Below, piece by piece: positions 1 through 10,335 of a stretch of DNA of 64,000 bases; the first letter of the stretch is position 1; the number at the start of each line of letters is the position of its first letter. Below the pieces are notes generated by a model, which saw only the letters and a program-made list of their open reading frames with translations, was not told the origin of the DNA and did no database searches. Made by a program: the position numbers and the translations under genes. This stretch comes from Pseudomonas sp. F(2018) (lineage in GTDB: Bacteria > Pseudomonadota > Gammaproteobacteria > Pseudomonadales > Pseudomonadaceae): contig NZ_SCOM01000001.1 in assembly GCF_005508865.1 (NCBI RefSeq), positions 1,364,001 to 1,428,000 on the forward strand, written 5' to 3'.

Positions 1-417
1 GACCGGAAAGCCAGCGTCGCACTGGGCAAGGACCACTGGCGCAACCTGGGCCGGTTCCGGCTGATGCTCAGCGAGCGGCAGTGGGCGGACGTACCGGCCG
101 GCATTCTGTCTGACGGTGGAACCATCCCGCGTCTGGTGCAGAACGTCGTCTCGCCCTGGGGCAAGCTGGGCCAGGCCTACGTCATGCACGACCAGCTGTG
201 TGAATACCTGTCGCTGACCGTCGATGGCCGGCCCGTGCCGATCACCAGGGCCCGGTGCGACGAGCTGCTGTATGTGGCCATGCAGGTGCTGGGGGCTACG
301 CCGCTTGAGCTGACCAAGGTGCGCGCCGCGGTTGACCTTTACCGGAAGGCGGCCGGGGTGACCAAGCCGAGCAACACGGCGCTGAAGCGGTCGCTGGAGG
401 CTAGCTGGCGAGGGTGA
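1..417 (+). CDS. DUF1353-family phage-type protein (5' end cut by window)
   Basis: The reading frame is open from base 1, so the gene starts outside the window; the ATG at 64 is internal, because clearly protein-like sequence (RKASVALGKDHWRNLGRFRL) precedes it. The block VPAGILSDGGTIPR followed by an AYVMHDQLCEY stretch is typical of DUF1353, a small family common in phage and prophage structural regions whose biochemical role is not known. The His-Asp pair in VMHDQL is the most conserved-looking feature. It ends with TGA at 415-417. No other phage genes are visible inside the window, so it may be the edge of a prophage lying to the left. Confidence 0.7.
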   Translation, partial: DRKASVALGKDHWRNLGRFRLMLSERQWADVPAGILSDGGTIPRLVQNVVSPWGKLGQAYVMHDQLCEYLSLTVDGRPVPITRARCDELLYVAMQVLGATPLELTKVRAAVDLYRKAAGVTKPSNTALKRSLEASWRG

Positions 418-674
418 CTGGTACGGATTTGGTACATGGCCTGCCGGGGTAACCCTGCGGGCCTTGTCGTTTCTGGCGGGGCTAGATGATTATTTCCGAT
501 CCATCATCGGGGCCACGGAGAAGCGGCGGGAGGGTGCTGGGCGTTGCGGGGAGGTCGACATGGGGCGCTGCGTGAATGTGGAAACGGCCGGCATTCTACC
601 GCAGTTGGCGACAGTCGATCCGGGCGGCTGCTATCCTGAGTTCAGGGTTTCGGTTCGATAGGGAGATGACACTC

Positions 675-980
675 ATGCAAAGCAAATATTGGCTGGCGGC
701 GCTGGCCCTCGGTTTCAGTCTGCAGGCGGCCGCCACCAGTTTCGTGGTGACCACCGACGGTATCGTCAACTCAGTGGAAGGGACCAGCGACGTCACCTCA
801 TCCTCGTTCGGTGACGACAAGGTAGTGCGCGAGGCCAAGGACGATGCGGCGAGCTTCGTCGCCAGCCAGGGCGACATTCGTGGCGCTCACCTGGAGGCGG
901 CCTTCCAGCACATTCGCGGCAAGCTGCCAGAGCTGCAGGTGAACGACATGCAGCTGGCCCAGGCCATCCTCGCCTTGTGA
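675..980 (+). CDS. DUF2388 (TIGR02448) small secreted protein
   Basis: This is a 101-residue protein with a Sec-type N-terminus: MQSKYWLAALALGFSLQAAA, charged start, hydrophobic core and an Ala-rich cleavage region. The mature part starts SFVVTTDGIVNSVEGTSDVTSSSF, the hallmark of the Pseudomonas DUF2388 family, which is found in small periplasmic proteins of unknown function that often occur in paralogous sets. An AGGGAG ribosome site at 659-665 favours ATG 675 over the in-frame ATG at 666. It stands alone and is followed by a strong terminator shared with the convergent pauB gene. No function can be assigned. Confidence 0.8.
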   Translation: MQSKYWLAALALGFSLQAAATSFVVTTDGIVNSVEGTSDVTSSSFGDDKVVREAKDDAASFVASQGDIRGAHLEAAFQHIRGKLPELQVNDMQLAQAILAL

Positions 981-994
981 GTTGATAGCGGAAT

Positions 995-1025
995 AAAAAA
1001 CGGCGCCCTGGGGCGCCGTTTTCGT
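995..1025. terminator. Bidirectional rho-independent terminator
   Basis: An AAAAAA run, then the GC-rich inverted repeat CGGCGCCC-TG-GGGCGCCG, then TTTTCG. It lies between the convergent DUF2388 gene and the pauB-like gene and can serve both. Confidence 0.8.
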
Positions 1026-1036
1026 TTGTGGCGAGG

Positions 1037-2320
1037 TTACACGCCCAGTTTGTCGCGCAGGCTGTAGTACCAGGCGCCCAGAGCGCTGAACGGCACCTGG
1101 AACAGACGGCCACCGGGGAACGGGTAGTGCGGCAGACTGGCGAAGGCGTCGAAGCGTTCGGCCTGGCCGCGCAGGGTTTCCGCCAGCAGCTTGCCGGCCA
1201 GGTGGGTGTAGGTCACGCCATGGCCGCTGCAGCCCTGGGAGTAGTAGATGTTGTCGCCGAGGCGGCCGACCTGCGGCAGGCGCGACAGGGTCAGCAGGAA
1301 GTTGCCGGTCCAGGCGAAGTCGATCTTCACGTCCTTCAGCTGCGGGAAGGTCTTGAGCATCTTCGGCCGGATGATCGCCTCGATGTTCGCCGGATCGCGG
1401 GCGCCGTAGACCACACCGCCACCGAAGATCAGGCGCTTGTCCGCGGTCAGGCGGTAGTAGTCGAGCAGGTAGTTGCAGTCTTCGACGCAGTAGTCCTGCG
1501 GCAGCAGGCTCTTGGCCAGCGCGTCTGACAGCGGCTCGGTGGTGATCACCTGGGTGCCACAGGGCATGGACTTGCTGGCGAGCTCCGGCAGCAGGGTACC
1601 CAGGTAGGCATTGCCAGCGACCACCACGAACTTGGCTTTCACCCGGCCTTCCGGGGTGTGCACCACCGGGTTGGCGCCGCGCTCGACGCGGACCGCCGGG
1701 CTCTGCTCGTAAATGATGCCGCCCAGCGACTCCACGGCTGCCGCCTCGCCCAGGGCCAGGTTGAGCGGGTGGATGTGGCCGCCACTCATGTCGAGCATGC
1801 CGCCGACATAACTGTCGGTGTCCACCACCTCGCGGATGCGCTTCTCATCCAGTAGCTCCAGCTGGGTGTGGCCGTAGCGCTCCCACAGCTTCTTCTGCGA
1901 CTCCAGGTGCTTCATGTGCTTGGGGGTGTTGGCGGCGAACACGCCGCCATCCTTCAGGTCGCACTGGATGTCGTACTTGGCGATACGCTCGCGGATGATG
2001 CGGCCGCCTTCGAAGGCCATCTGGCCCAGCAGCTGGGCGTGTTTCGGGCCGACGGTGCGTTCGATCACGTCGATGTCGCGGCTATAGCTGTTGACGATCT
2101 GGCCGCCATTACGGCCGGAGGCGCCGAAGCCGACCTTGGCGGCCTCGACGATAGTGACCTTGAAGCCGTTCTCCAGCAGGAACAGGGCGGTGGAGAGGCC
2201 GGTATAGCCGGCGCCGATGATGCAGACATCGGTCTCGGTCTCGCCCTGCAGTGCCGGGCGCTGCGGAACAGGATTGGCCGAGGCTGCGTAGTAGGACTGG
2301 GGGTAGGGTGTGTGCGCCAT
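1037..2320 (-). CDS. pauB: Gamma-glutamylputrescine oxidoreductase (PauB/PuuB-like), FAD-dependent
   Basis: A 427-residue flavoprotein of the D-amino-acid-oxidase (DAO) fold. The N-terminal dinucleotide-binding motif is DVCIIGAGYTGLSTALFLLENG (about residues 31-52), followed by GFGASGRNGGQIV, a stretch typical of PuuB/PauB. The C-terminal GCSGHGVTYTHLAGKLLAE closes the FAD site. In the gamma-glutamylation pathway of putrescine/polyamine breakdown this enzyme oxidises gamma-glutamyl-polyamine to the aldehyde. Pseudomonas carries several PauB paralogues, and the start MAHTPYPQSYYAASANPVP looks like that group. No ligase or dehydrogenase partner is adjacent, so it is probably one dispersed member of the polyamine regulon. 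Membership of the family is secure; the exact amine is inferred. Confidence 0.85.
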   Translation of the reverse strand: MAHTPYPQSYYAASANPVPQRPALQGETETDVCIIGAGYTGLSTALFLLENGFKVTIVEAAKVGFGASGRNGGQIVNSYSRDIDVIERTVGPKHAQLLGQMAFEGGRIIRERIAKYDIQCDLKDGGVFAANTPKHMKHLESQKKLWERYGHTQLELLDEKRIREVVDTDSYVGGMLDMSGGHIHPLNLALGEAAAVESLGGIIYEQSPAVRVERGANPVVHTPEGRVKAKFVVVAGNAYLGTLLPELASKSMPCGTQVITTEPLSDALAKSLLPQDYCVEDCNYLLDYYRLTADKRLIFGGGVVYGARDPANIEAIIRPKMLKTFPQLKDVKIDFAWTGNFLLTLSRLPQVGRLGDNIYYSQGCSGHGVTYTHLAGKLLAETLRGQAERFDAFASLPHYPFPGGRLFQVPFSALGAWYYSLRDKLGV

Positions 2321-2463
2321 ATTTGAACCTTTGTTCTTTATTTTTTACGGAATGAGCCGATCCTACCCGAGTCAAAAAGCGCCGGCTAGCCTCCGTGCAA
2401 AATTTTTAACGCCTGACTGTGCAGCAAAAAATCCGTTTATTCAGAGGCTTAGCGAAAAAGATG

Positions 2464-2491
2464 TTGACACTCCGGCGGATCTCCCTAAAAT
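2464..2491 (+). promoter_or_regulatory. Sigma-70-type promoter of tRNA-Val
   Basis: A perfect TTGACA (2464-2469), a 16-bp spacer and TAAAAT (2486-2491), placed 13 bp before the mature tRNA 5' end. This fits a strong stable-RNA promoter. Confidence 0.65.
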
Positions 2492-2504
2492 GCGCCTCCA
2501 TTGC

Positions 2505-2581
2505 AGGCACATAGCTCAGTTGGTTAGAGCACCACCTTGACATGGTGGGGGTCGTTGGTTCGAGTCCAATTGTGCCTACCA
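2505..2581 (+). tRNA. tRNA-Val(GAC)
   Basis: A 77-nt cloverleaf with encoded CCA. The acceptor strands are AGGCACA and TGTGCCT, the D arm is GCTC..GAGC, the anticodon stem CCACC/GGTGG encloses loop TTGACAT with anticodon GAC, and the T arm is GTTGG-TTCGAGT-CCAAT. All stems pair. Confidence 0.95.
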
Positions 2582-2590
2582 AATCCGAAA

Positions 2591-2616
2591 GGGGTCGTAC
2601 ATACGACCCCTTTTTT
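2591..2616 (+). terminator. Rho-independent terminator of tRNA-Val
   Basis: The inverted repeat GGGGTCGT-ACAT-ACGACCCC (2591-2610) is followed by TTTTTT, ten bases after the tRNA CCA end. Confidence 0.85.
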
Positions 2617-2805
2617 ATTGGCTGCTTGTCAGGGCTACGGCTTTCTGGAAGCATCCGCGATTCGTTTACCTCCAGTGACTGCGGTCTGTCCCGGTTTGCC
2701 GCAAGGCTCCTGCCATCGTCTGGCAGGCATATCGCCGGATCGCTTCCTGGCTCATCCCAACCCACGTGACCTTTGGTAGGGGTCACCACTAGGAGAGGAG
2801 GCGCC

Positions 2806-4728
2806 ATGCCCATCATTACTCTTCCCGACGGCAGTCAGCGTTCGTTCGATCGTCCCGTTTCCGTGCTCGAGGTGGCCCAGTCCATCGGTGCCGGTCTGGC
2901 CAAGGCCACCCTGGCTGGCAAGGTCAACGGCAAGCAGGTAGACGCCTGTGACCTGATCGAAAACGACGCAACTCTGCAGATTCTCACGCCGAAGGACGAA
3001 GAGGGGCTGGAGATCATCCGCCACTCCTGTGCGCACCTGGTCGGTCACGCGGTCAAGCAGCTCTATCCGAACGCCAAGATGGTGATCGGGCCGGTGATCG
3101 AGGAAGGCTTCTATTACGACATCGCCAGCGATCGTCCCTTCACGCCTGAAGACATGGCCGCCATCGAAAAGCGTATGGCCGAGCTGATCGACAAGGATTA
3201 CGACGTCATCAAGAAGATGACGCCGCGTGCCGAGGTCATCGAGCTGTTCAAGGCGCGTGGCGAGGAATACAAGCTGCGCCTGATCGACGATATGCCGGAC
3301 GAACAGGCCATGGGCCTATACTTCCACGAAGAATACGTCGATATGTGCCGCGGCCCGCACGTGCCCAACACGCGCTTCCTCAAGTCCTTCAAGCTGACCA
3401 AGATTTCCGGCGCCTACTGGCGCGGCGACTCGAAGAACGAGCAGCTGCAGCGCATCTATGGCACCGCCTGGGCGGACAAGAAGCAGCTGGCTGCCTATAT
3501 CCAGCGTATCGAGGAGGCCGAGAAGCGCGATCACCGTCGCATCGGCAAGCAGCTGGACCTGTTCCACCTGCAGGAAGAAGCCCCTGGCATGGTGTTCTGG
3601 CATCCGGCCGGCTGGACCGTCTACCAGGTCCTCGAGCAGTACATGCGCCAGGTGCAGCGCGAGCATGGCTATGTAGAGGTGCGCACTCCGCAGGTGGTCG
3701 ACCGCATCCTCTGGGAGCGCTCGGGTCACTGGTCGAACTACGCCGAGAACATGTTCACCACCAATTCGGAAAACCGCGACTACGCGGTGAAGCCGATGAA
3801 CTGCCCGTGCCATGTGCAGATCTTCAACCAGGGTCTGAAGTCCTACCGCGACCTGCCGCTGCGCCTGGCCGAATTTGGTGCCTGCCACCGCAACGAGCCG
3901 TCCGGCGCGCTACACGGCATCATGCGCGTGCGCGGCTTCACTCAGGACGATGCGCACATCTTCTGCACCGAAGATCAGGTGAAGAAAGAGGCGGCCGACT
4001 TCATCAAGCTGACCCTGCAGGTGTATTCCGACTTCGGCTTCTCCGATATCTCGATGAAGCTGTCCACTCGTCCGGCCAAGCGTGTAGGTTCCGACGAGCT
4101 GTGGGATCGCGCCGAAGGTGCTCTGGCGGATGCGCTGAACGAGTCCGGTCTGGAGTGGGAATACCAGCCGGGCGAGGGCGCCTTCTACGGTCCGAAGATC
4201 GAATTCACCCTCAAGGACTGCCTGGGTCGTAATTGGCAGTGCGGTACCCTGCAGTACGATCCGAACCTTCCGGAGCGTCTCGATGCCAGCTATATCGCCG
4301 AAGATAACAGTCGTATCCGTCCGGTCATGCTGCACCGCGCCATTCTCGGTTCCTTCGAGCGCTTCATCGGTATGCTCATCGAGCACTACGCCGGTGCGTT
4401 CCCGTCCTGGCTGGCTCCGGTCCAGGCGGTGATCATGAATATCACTGACAAGCAGGCCGATTTTGCCCTGGAAGTCGAGAAAACTCTCAACCAAAGCGGG
4501 TTCCGTGCCAAGTCCGACTTGAGAAACGAAAAAATCGGCTTTAAAATCCGCGAGCATACTTTGCTCAAGGTTCCCTATCTCCTGGTTATTGGCGACAGGG
4601 AAGTTGAGACACGATCCGTTGCTGTGCGTACCCGCGAAGGTGTCGACCTGGGCTTTATGCCTCTGGAACAGTTCGCCGAACAGCTCAAGCAAGCGGTTTC
4701 CCGGCGTGGTCGCCAAGATTCGGAGTAA
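2806..4728 (+). CDS. thrS: Threonine--tRNA ligase
   Basis: Charges tRNA-Thr with threonine in the cytosol. The 640-residue length is normal for bacteria. Domain order: TGS (about 1-61, [20 protein letters not shown]), the second additional (editing) domain with [16 protein letters not shown] carrying the HxxxH zinc site that hydrolyses Ser-tRNA-Thr, the class II catalytic core (NCPCH zinc cysteine, motif 2 [18 protein letters not shown], motif 3 around [16 protein letters not shown]), and the C-terminal anticodon-binding domain. ATG 2806 is chosen because AGGAGAGGAG (2791-2800) sits just upstream; the frame is open to an earlier start at 2773 that has no family support. The stop overlaps the start area of infC, so translation is likely coupled. 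Confidence 0.98.
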   Translation: MPIITLPDGSQRSFDRPVSVLEVAQSIGAGLAKATLAGKVNGKQVDACDLIENDATLQILTPKDEEGLEIIRHSCAHLVGHAVKQLYPNAKMVIGPVIEEGFYYDIASDRPFTPEDMAAIEKRMAELIDKDYDVIKKMTPRAEVIELFKARGEEYKLRLIDDMPDEQAMGLYFHEEYVDMCRGPHVPNTRFLKSFKLTKISGAYWRGDSKNEQLQRIYGTAWADKKQLAAYIQRIEEAEKRDHRRIGKQLDLFHLQEEAPGMVFWHPAGWTVYQVLEQYMRQVQREHGYVEVRTPQVVDRILWERSGHWSNYAENMFTTNSENRDYAVKPMNCPCHVQIFNQGLKSYRDLPLRLAEFGACHRNEPSGALHGIMRVRGFTQDDAHIFCTEDQVKKEAADFIKLTLQVYSDFGFSDISMKLSTRPAKRVGSDELWDRAEGALADALNESGLEWEYQPGEGAFYGPKIEFTLKDCLGRNWQCGTLQYDPNLPERLDASYIAEDNSRIRPVMLHRAILGSFERFIGMLIEHYAGAFPSWLAPVQAVIMNITDKQADFALEVEKTLNQSGFRAKSDLRNEKIGFKIREHTLLKVPYLLVIGDREVETRSVAVRTREGVDLGFMPLEQFAEQLKQAVSRRGRQDSE

Positions 4729-4730
4729 TC

Positions 4731-5279
4731 ATTATTAAGCGTGAAATGAGACAGGATAAGCGGGCCGTTCCAAAGGCACCGATCAACGAGAACATCACCG
4801 CACGTGAAGTCCGCCTGATTGGCGCAGACGGCGAGCAGGTTGGCATTGTTTCGATTGATGAGGCACTGCGTGTGGCTGAAGAAGCCAAGCTGGATCTGGT
4901 AGAGATCTCCGCTGACGCAGTCCCGCCAGTTTGCCGCATCATGGACTACGGCAAGCACCTGTTCGAGAAGAAGAAGCAAGCTGCTATCGCGAAGAAGAAC
5001 CAGCACCAGCAGCAGATTAAAGAAATCAAGTTTCGTCCAGGGACGGAAGAAGGGGATTACCAGGTAAAACTACGCAACCTGGTACGTTTCCTTAATGAAG
5101 GGGACAAGGCCAAGGTATCCTTGCGATTCCGTGGTCGTGAGATGGCCCACCAGGAGCTGGGTATGGAGCTGTTGAAGCGGGTCGAATCCGACCTCGCCGA
5201 ACTCGGCACCGTAGAACAGCATCCTAAGCTGGAAGGACGCCAGCTGATGATGGTCATCGCTCCCAAGAAGCGTAAATAA
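4731..5279 (+). CDS. infC: Translation initiation factor IF-3 (non-AUG start)
   Basis: IF3 binds the 30S subunit, blocks 50S joining and checks start-codon fidelity. The protein has the N-terminal domain ([29 protein letters not shown]), a lysine-rich linker ([16 protein letters not shown]) and the C-terminal domain ending [10 protein letters not shown]. The first AUG (4746) would drop the family-conserved IKRE segment that the frame encodes upstream. The real start is therefore probably one of the codons ATC 4728, ATT 4731 or ATT 4734. GGAG at 4722-4725 spaces best to the ATT codons, and AUU is the known self-regulating infC start in enterobacteria. The coordinate given is one of these candidates and is uncertain by a codon either way. 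Confidence 0.93.
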   Translation: MIKREMRQDKRAVPKAPINENITAREVRLIGADGEQVGIVSIDEALRVAEEAKLDLVEISADAVPPVCRIMDYGKHLFEKKKQAAIAKKNQHQQQIKEIKFRPGTEEGDYQVKLRNLVRFLNEGDKAKVSLRFRGREMAHQELGMELLKRVESDLAELGTVEQHPKLEGRQLMMVIAPKKRK

Positions 5280-5339
5280 CCTCCCGGGCACTGGCAGGCC
5301 TGATGGTTATCAGTTGTTAATGAATGCGGAGTACCAAAC

Positions 5340-5534
5340 ATGCCAAAGATGAAAACCAAAAGCGGCGCGGCTAAGCGTTTCCTGAAAACTGCTGCCGGCT
5401 ACAAGCACAAGCACGCTTTCAAGAGCCACATCCTGACCAAAATGTCCACCAAGCGTAAGCGTCAACTTCGCGGTAGCGAACTGATGCATCCGTCGGACAA
5501 GGCAAAAGTCGAGCGCATGCTGCGCGTTCGTTAA
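5340..5534 (+). CDS. rpmI: 50S ribosomal protein L35
   Basis: A 64-residue, very basic protein starting [20 protein letters not shown] with the L35 signature [23 protein letters not shown]. It is a structural protein of the large subunit. It lies 60 bp after infC and 31 bp before rplT in the conserved infC-rpmI-rplT operon, where L20 represses its own operon in many bacteria. A GCGGAG ribosome site precedes the ATG. Confidence 0.98.
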   Translation: MPKMKTKSGAAKRFLKTAAGYKHKHAFKSHILTKMSTKRKRQLRGSELMHPSDKAKVERMLRVR

Positions 5535-5565
5535 TTCGGTCAAGATATTTTAGAGGTAATTACTC

Positions 5566-5922
5566 ATGGCTCGTGTTAAGCGTGGCGTTATCGCTCGTGC
5601 TCGTCACAAAAAAATCCTGAAACTCGCCAAAGGCTACTACGGCGCGCGTTCGCGCGTGTTCCGCGTTGCCAAGCAGGCTGTGATCAAGGCAGGCCAATAC
5701 GCCTACCGTGACCGCCGTCAGCGCAAGCGTCAGTTCCGCGCTCTGTGGATCGCTCGTATCAACGCTGGTGCTCGCGTCAACGGTCTGTCCTACAGCCGTC
5801 TGATCGCTGGCCTGAAAAAAGCGTCGATCGAAATCGACCGCAAGGTTCTGGCCGATCTGGCAGTGAACGAAAAAGCGGCGTTTGCTGCGATTGTCGAGAA
5901 AGCTAAGGCCGTTCTGGCTTAA
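5566..5922 (+). CDS. rplT: 50S ribosomal protein L20
   Basis: A 118-residue basic protein, [39 protein letters not shown], the classical L20 N-terminal extension that threads into 23S rRNA, with a globular C-terminal domain ([23 protein letters not shown]). It is required for early 50S assembly and is the autogenous repressor of the IF3/L35/L20 operon in E. coli and Bacillus. AGAGG lies upstream of ATG 5566. Confidence 0.98.
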   Translation: MARVKRGVIARARHKKILKLAKGYYGARSRVFRVAKQAVIKAGQYAYRDRRQRKRQFRALWIARINAGARVNGLSYSRLIAGLKKASIEIDRKVLADLAVNEKAAFAAIVEKAKAVLA

Positions 5923-5935
5923 GTCCCCCGACAAT

Positions 5936-7034
<1,099 letters not shown>

Positions 7035-7076
7035 CCGCACGCCCCGTATCGAATTCGCTTAAGGAGAACAGACAGC

Positions 7077-9455
7077 ATGAAATTCAGTGAACAGTGGCTG
7101 CGCAGCTGGGTAAACCCGGCAGTTTCGCGCGACGAGCTGGTGGCCCGCCTGTCCATGGTCGGCCTGGAAGTGGACGCCGTGATCCCGGTCGCTGGCCAGT
7201 TCAGTGGCGTGGTGGTAGGCGAGATCCTCAGCGCCGAACAGCACCCGGACGCCGACAAACTGCGCGTGTGCCAGGTCAGCAACGGCAGCGCCACCTTCCA
7301 GGTGGTCTGCGGTGCGCCCAATGCCCGTGCCGGCATCAAGATTCCCTTCGCCATGATCGGCGCCGAGCTGCCGGGCGACTTCAAGATCAAGCAGGCCAAG
7401 CTGCGTGGCGTGGAGTCCCAGGGCATGCTCTGCTCGGCTTCCGAGCTGCAGATCAGCGACGACAACAGCGGTCTGATGGAGCTGGCGGCAGACGCCCCGG
7501 TCGGCCAGAGCCTGCGCGACTACCTCGGTCTGGACGATGCCAGCATCGAGATCGGCCTGACCCCGAACCGTGGCGACTGCCTGTCGCTGGCCGGTCTGGC
7601 CCGCGAAGTCGGCGCCATCTATGCCGCTCCGGTAACGACTGTATCCGTCGCCCCGGTCGCCGCTGCCCATGACGAAGTGCGCCCGGTCGAAGTGCTGGCC
7701 CCCAAGGCCTGCCCGCGCTACCTGGGTCGCGTCGTCCGCAACGTCGACCTGTCCAAGCCGACCCCGCTGTGGATGGTCGAGCGCCTGCGTCGTTCCGACA
7801 TCCGCAGCATCGACGCCGCCGTCGACATCACCAACTACGTGATGCTCGAACTCGGTCAGCCGATGCACGCCTTCGATCTCGCCGAGATCAACGGTGGCAT
7901 CCGCGTACGCATGGCGGAAGAGGGCGAGAAGCTGGTTCTGCTGGACGGCCAGGAAGTCAGCCTGCGCGCCGACACCCTGGTGATCGCCGACCATAACCGC
8001 GCCCTGGCCATCGCCGGCGTGATGGGTGGCGAGCACAGCGGCGTCAGCGACAAGACCCGCGACCTGTTCCTGGAAAGCGCCTTCTTCGACACCATCTCGG
8101 TGGCCGGCAAGGCTCGTTCCTATGGCCTGCACACCGACTCCTCGCATCGCTTCGAGCGTGGCGTGGACTCGCAGCTGGCACGCAACGCCATGGAGCGCGC
8201 CACCGCGCTGCTGCTGGAGATCGTCGGCGGCGAAGCCGGCCCGATCATCGAGGTGGCCAGCGCTGCCGACCTGCCGAACGTCGCGCCGATCACCCTGCGT
8301 GCCGAGCGCATCAGCCAGATGCTGAGCATGGACATGGACGACGCCGAGGTCGAGCGCCTGCTCAATGCGCTGGGCCTGAGCACCGTCGCCCAGGGTGCCG
8401 GCCAGTGGCAGGTCAGCGTGCCGAGCCACCGCTTCGACATCAGCCTGGAAGTGGACCTGATCGAAGAGCTGGGCCGCCTGTACGGCTACAACCGCCTGCC
8501 GGTGCGCTACCCGCAGGCGCGCCTGGCCCCGCAGGCCAAGGCCGAAGCGCGTGCCGAGCTGCCGGCCCTGCGTCGCCTGCTGGTCGCTCGCGGTTATCAG
8601 GAAGCCATCACCTACAGCTTCATCGATCCCAAGCTGTTCGAGCTGTTCAATCCGGGCGTGGCGCCGCTGCAGCTGGCCAACCCGATCTCCGCCGACATGG
8701 CCGCCATGCGTTCCTCGCTGTGGCCGGGCCTGGTCAAGGCACTGGAGCACAACCTCAACCGTCAGCAGTCGCGCGTGCGCCTGTTCGAGAGTGGCCTGCG
8801 CTTCATCGGTCAGCTCGAAGGCCTGAAGCAGGAAGCCATGCTGGCGGGCGTGATCAGCGGCAGCCGCCTGCCGGAAGCCTGGGCCAACGGCCGTGAGAGC
8901 GTGGACTTCTACGACCTCAAGGCCGATGTCGAAGCGCTGCTGGGCTATGCCGGCGCCGCGGATGCCTTCAGCTTCGTGCCGGGCGAGCATCCGGCCCTGC
9001 ACCCGGGCCAGGCCGCACGTATCGAGCGGGAAGGGCGCCTGGTCGGCTTCCTCGGTGCGATGCACCCGGAGCTGGCCAAGACCCTGGGCCTGGATCAGCC
9101 GGTGTTCCTCTTCGAGCTGGTACTGGCCGAAGTGGCCACCGGGCGCATGCCGGCGTTCAGCGAACTGTCACGCTTCCCCGAGGTGCGCCGCGACCTGGCC
9201 CTGCTGGTGGGTCGCGAGCAGCCGGCCGAAGCCGTGCTCTCCACCATCCGCGAGGCTGCTGGCGAGTGGCTGACGGACCTCAGACTGTTTGACGTGTATC
9301 ACGGTAAAGGCATTGATCCACATAGAAAAAGCCTGGCCGTTGGCTTGACCTGGCAACATCCATCGCGCACTCTTAATGACGATGAGGTGAATACAACTAC
9401 GCAAAACATCATCACCTCGCTGGAAGAAAGGTTCAACGCCACGTTAAGGAAGTAG
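7077..9455 (+). CDS. pheT: Phenylalanine--tRNA ligase beta subunit
   Basis: The 792-residue beta subunit partners PheS; it carries substrate recognition and editing of Tyr-tRNA-Phe. Order of domains: N-terminal B1 with an EMAP/OB-type tRNA-binding domain (VVGEILSAEQHPDADKLRVCQV, about residues 40-150), B3/B4 editing module, B5 (about 400-480), a catalytically inactive class II core (B6/B7), and the C-terminal ferredoxin-like anticodon-binding domain (SRFPEVRRDLALLV onward). AAGGAG (7061-7066) precedes the ATG. ihfA starts 3 bp after its stop, an arrangement seen in E. coli too, so ihfA is co-expressed. Confidence 0.98.
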   Translation: MKFSEQWLRSWVNPAVSRDELVARLSMVGLEVDAVIPVAGQFSGVVVGEILSAEQHPDADKLRVCQVSNGSATFQVVCGAPNARAGIKIPFAMIGAELPGDFKIKQAKLRGVESQGMLCSASELQISDDNSGLMELAADAPVGQSLRDYLGLDDASIEIGLTPNRGDCLSLAGLAREVGAIYAAPVTTVSVAPVAAAHDEVRPVEVLAPKACPRYLGRVVRNVDLSKPTPLWMVERLRRSDIRSIDAAVDITNYVMLELGQPMHAFDLAEINGGIRVRMAEEGEKLVLLDGQEVSLRADTLVIADHNRALAIAGVMGGEHSGVSDKTRDLFLESAFFDTISVAGKARSYGLHTDSSHRFERGVDSQLARNAMERATALLLEIVGGEAGPIIEVASAADLPNVAPITLRAERISQMLSMDMDDAEVERLLNALGLSTVAQGAGQWQVSVPSHRFDISLEVDLIEELGRLYGYNRLPVRYPQARLAPQAKAEARAELPALRRLLVARGYQEAITYSFIDPKLFELFNPGVAPLQLANPISADMAAMRSSLWPGLVKALEHNLNRQQSRVRLFESGLRFIGQLEGLKQEAMLAGVISGSRLPEAWANGRESVDFYDLKADVEALLGYAGAADAFSFVPGEHPALHPGQAARIEREGRLVGFLGAMHPELAKTLGLDQPVFLFELVLAEVATGRMPAFSELSRFPEVRRDLALLVGREQPAEAVLSTIREAAGEWLTDLRLFDVYHGKGIDPHRKSLAVGLTWQHPSRTLNDDEVNTTTQNIITSLEERFNATLRK

Positions 9456-9458
9456 CGT

Positions 9459-9761
9459 ATGGGGGCTCTGACGAAAGCTGAGATGGCGGAACGTCTGTAT
9501 GAAGAGCTTGGCCTGAATAAGCGGGAAGCCAAGGAGTTGGTGGAGCTGTTTTTCGAGGAAATCCGCCACGCGCTGGAAGACAACGAACAGGTCAAATTGT
9601 CCGGTTTCGGCAATTTCGACCTGCGCGACAAACGTCAGCGCCCAGGTCGAAATCCCAAGACAGGCGAAGAAATCCCGATCACGGCTCGCCGTGTTGTCAC
9701 CTTTCGTCCGGGCCAGAAATTGAAGGCCAGAGTAGAGGCATATGCTGGAACCAAGTCATAA
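9459..9761 (+). CDS. ihfA: Integration host factor alpha subunit
   Basis: A 100-residue DNA-bending protein that works as a heterodimer with IhfB in recombination, replication and sigma-54 transcription. [39 protein letters not shown] gives the HU-type helical base, and [26 protein letters not shown] gives the beta-ribbon arms with the intercalating proline in GRNPKTG. The gene sits immediately after pheT and overlaps the next gene by 20 bp. Confidence 0.98.
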   Translation: MGALTKAEMAERLYEELGLNKREAKELVELFFEEIRHALEDNEQVKLSGFGNFDLRDKRQRPGRNPKTGEEIPITARRVVTFRPGQKLKARVEAYAGTKS

Positions 9762-10098
9762 CGACGAGCTGCCGCCTATCCCTGGCAAACGCTACTTCAC
9801 CATCGGCGAAGTCAGCGACCTCTGCGCCGTCAAGCCTCATGTTTTGCGTTACTGGGAGCAGGAATTTCCCCAGCTCAATCCGGTGAAGCGGCGCGGTAAC
9901 CGTCGCTACTATCAGCGCCAAGACGTGCTGATGATCCGCCAGATCCGAGCGCTTCTGTACGACCAGGGTTTCACCATCGGCGGGGCGCGCCAGCGCCTCT
10001 CCGGCGACGAAGCCAAGGACGACACCACCCAGTACAAGCAGCTGATCCGGCAGATGATTGTCGAGCTCGAGGATGTTCTGCTGGTGCTTCGCAAGTAA
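9742..10098 (+). CDS. MerR-family transcriptional regulator downstream of ihfA
   Basis: A 118-residue protein with an N-terminal MerR winged-helix domain ([51 protein letters not shown], about residues 18-68) and a short C-terminal helix, but no cysteine pattern for metal sensing. It is conserved directly after ihfA in many gammaproteobacteria and its effector is unknown. The ATG lies inside ihfA (20-bp overlap), so translation is coupled. Length is short for MerR regulators that sense drugs or metals, which argues for a structural or constitutive role. Confidence 0.9.
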   Translation: MLEPSHNDELPPIPGKRYFTIGEVSDLCAVKPHVLRYWEQEFPQLNPVKRRGNRRYYQRQDVLMIRQIRALLYDQGFTIGGARQRLSGDEAKDDTTQYKQLIRQMIVELEDVLLVLRK

Positions 10099-10179
10099 GC
10101 CGCAGCGGTAAAAAAAACTTCCACAATTCAGCAGCTTATTGTAAAGTCCTCCCCGCTTCCGGTAACACGGAAGCATCGT

Positions 10180-10256
10180 CGGGGCGTAGCGCAGCCCGGT
10201 AGCGCACTTGCATGGGGTGCAAGGGGTCGAGTGTTCGAATCACTCCGTCCCGACCA
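10180..10256 (+). tRNA. tRNA-Pro(GGG)
   Basis: A 77-nt cloverleaf with encoded CCA. Acceptor CGGGGCG/CGTCCCG (one G-U pair), D arm GCGC..GCGC, anticodon stem CTTGC/GCAAG around loop ATGGGGT with anticodon GGG, T arm GAGTG-TTCGAAT-CACTC. Position after ihfA-MerR is usual for Pseudomonas. Confidence 0.95.
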
Positions 10257-10268
10257 AATAACCCTAAC

Positions 10269-10300
10269 AAAAAGGCCAGTCAGAAATGACTGGCCTTTTT
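10269..10300 (+). terminator. Rho-independent terminator after tRNA-Pro
   Basis: A 14-bp perfect stem AAAAAGGCCAGTCA / TGACTGGCCTTTTT with loop GAAA. The U run is the 3' half of the stem. Confidence 0.85.
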
Positions 10301-10311
10301 GTTTGTGCGCA

Positions 10312-10329
10312 CTTGCACCCCATGCAAGT
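10312..10329. repeat. Inverted copy of the tRNA-Pro anticodon arm
   Basis: The 18 bases are the exact reverse complement of tRNA-Pro positions 10206-10223 (ACTTGCATGGGGTGCAAG). Because the anticodon stem is itself palindromic, only the loop orientation differs. It lies 7 bp before the stop codon of the first island gene, so it may be a remnant attachment site of the restriction island. No matching copy was seen at the right end near 15.6 kb. Confidence 0.55.
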
Positions 10330-10335
10330 ACGCGA

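Noticed and set aside
464..661. 65-residue plus-strand frame
   Set aside because: No ribosome site, no family-like sequence, and it runs into the region upstream of the DUF2388 gene; likely chance frame in GC-rich DNA.
576..674. N-terminal extension of the DUF2388 gene
   Set aside because: The segment is not protein-like and would hide the signal peptide; ATG 675 has a good ribosome site.
9742..9761. Possible frameshift linking ihfA and the MerR gene
   Set aside because: Both genes are complete with their own starts; the 20-bp overlap is ordinary coupling.
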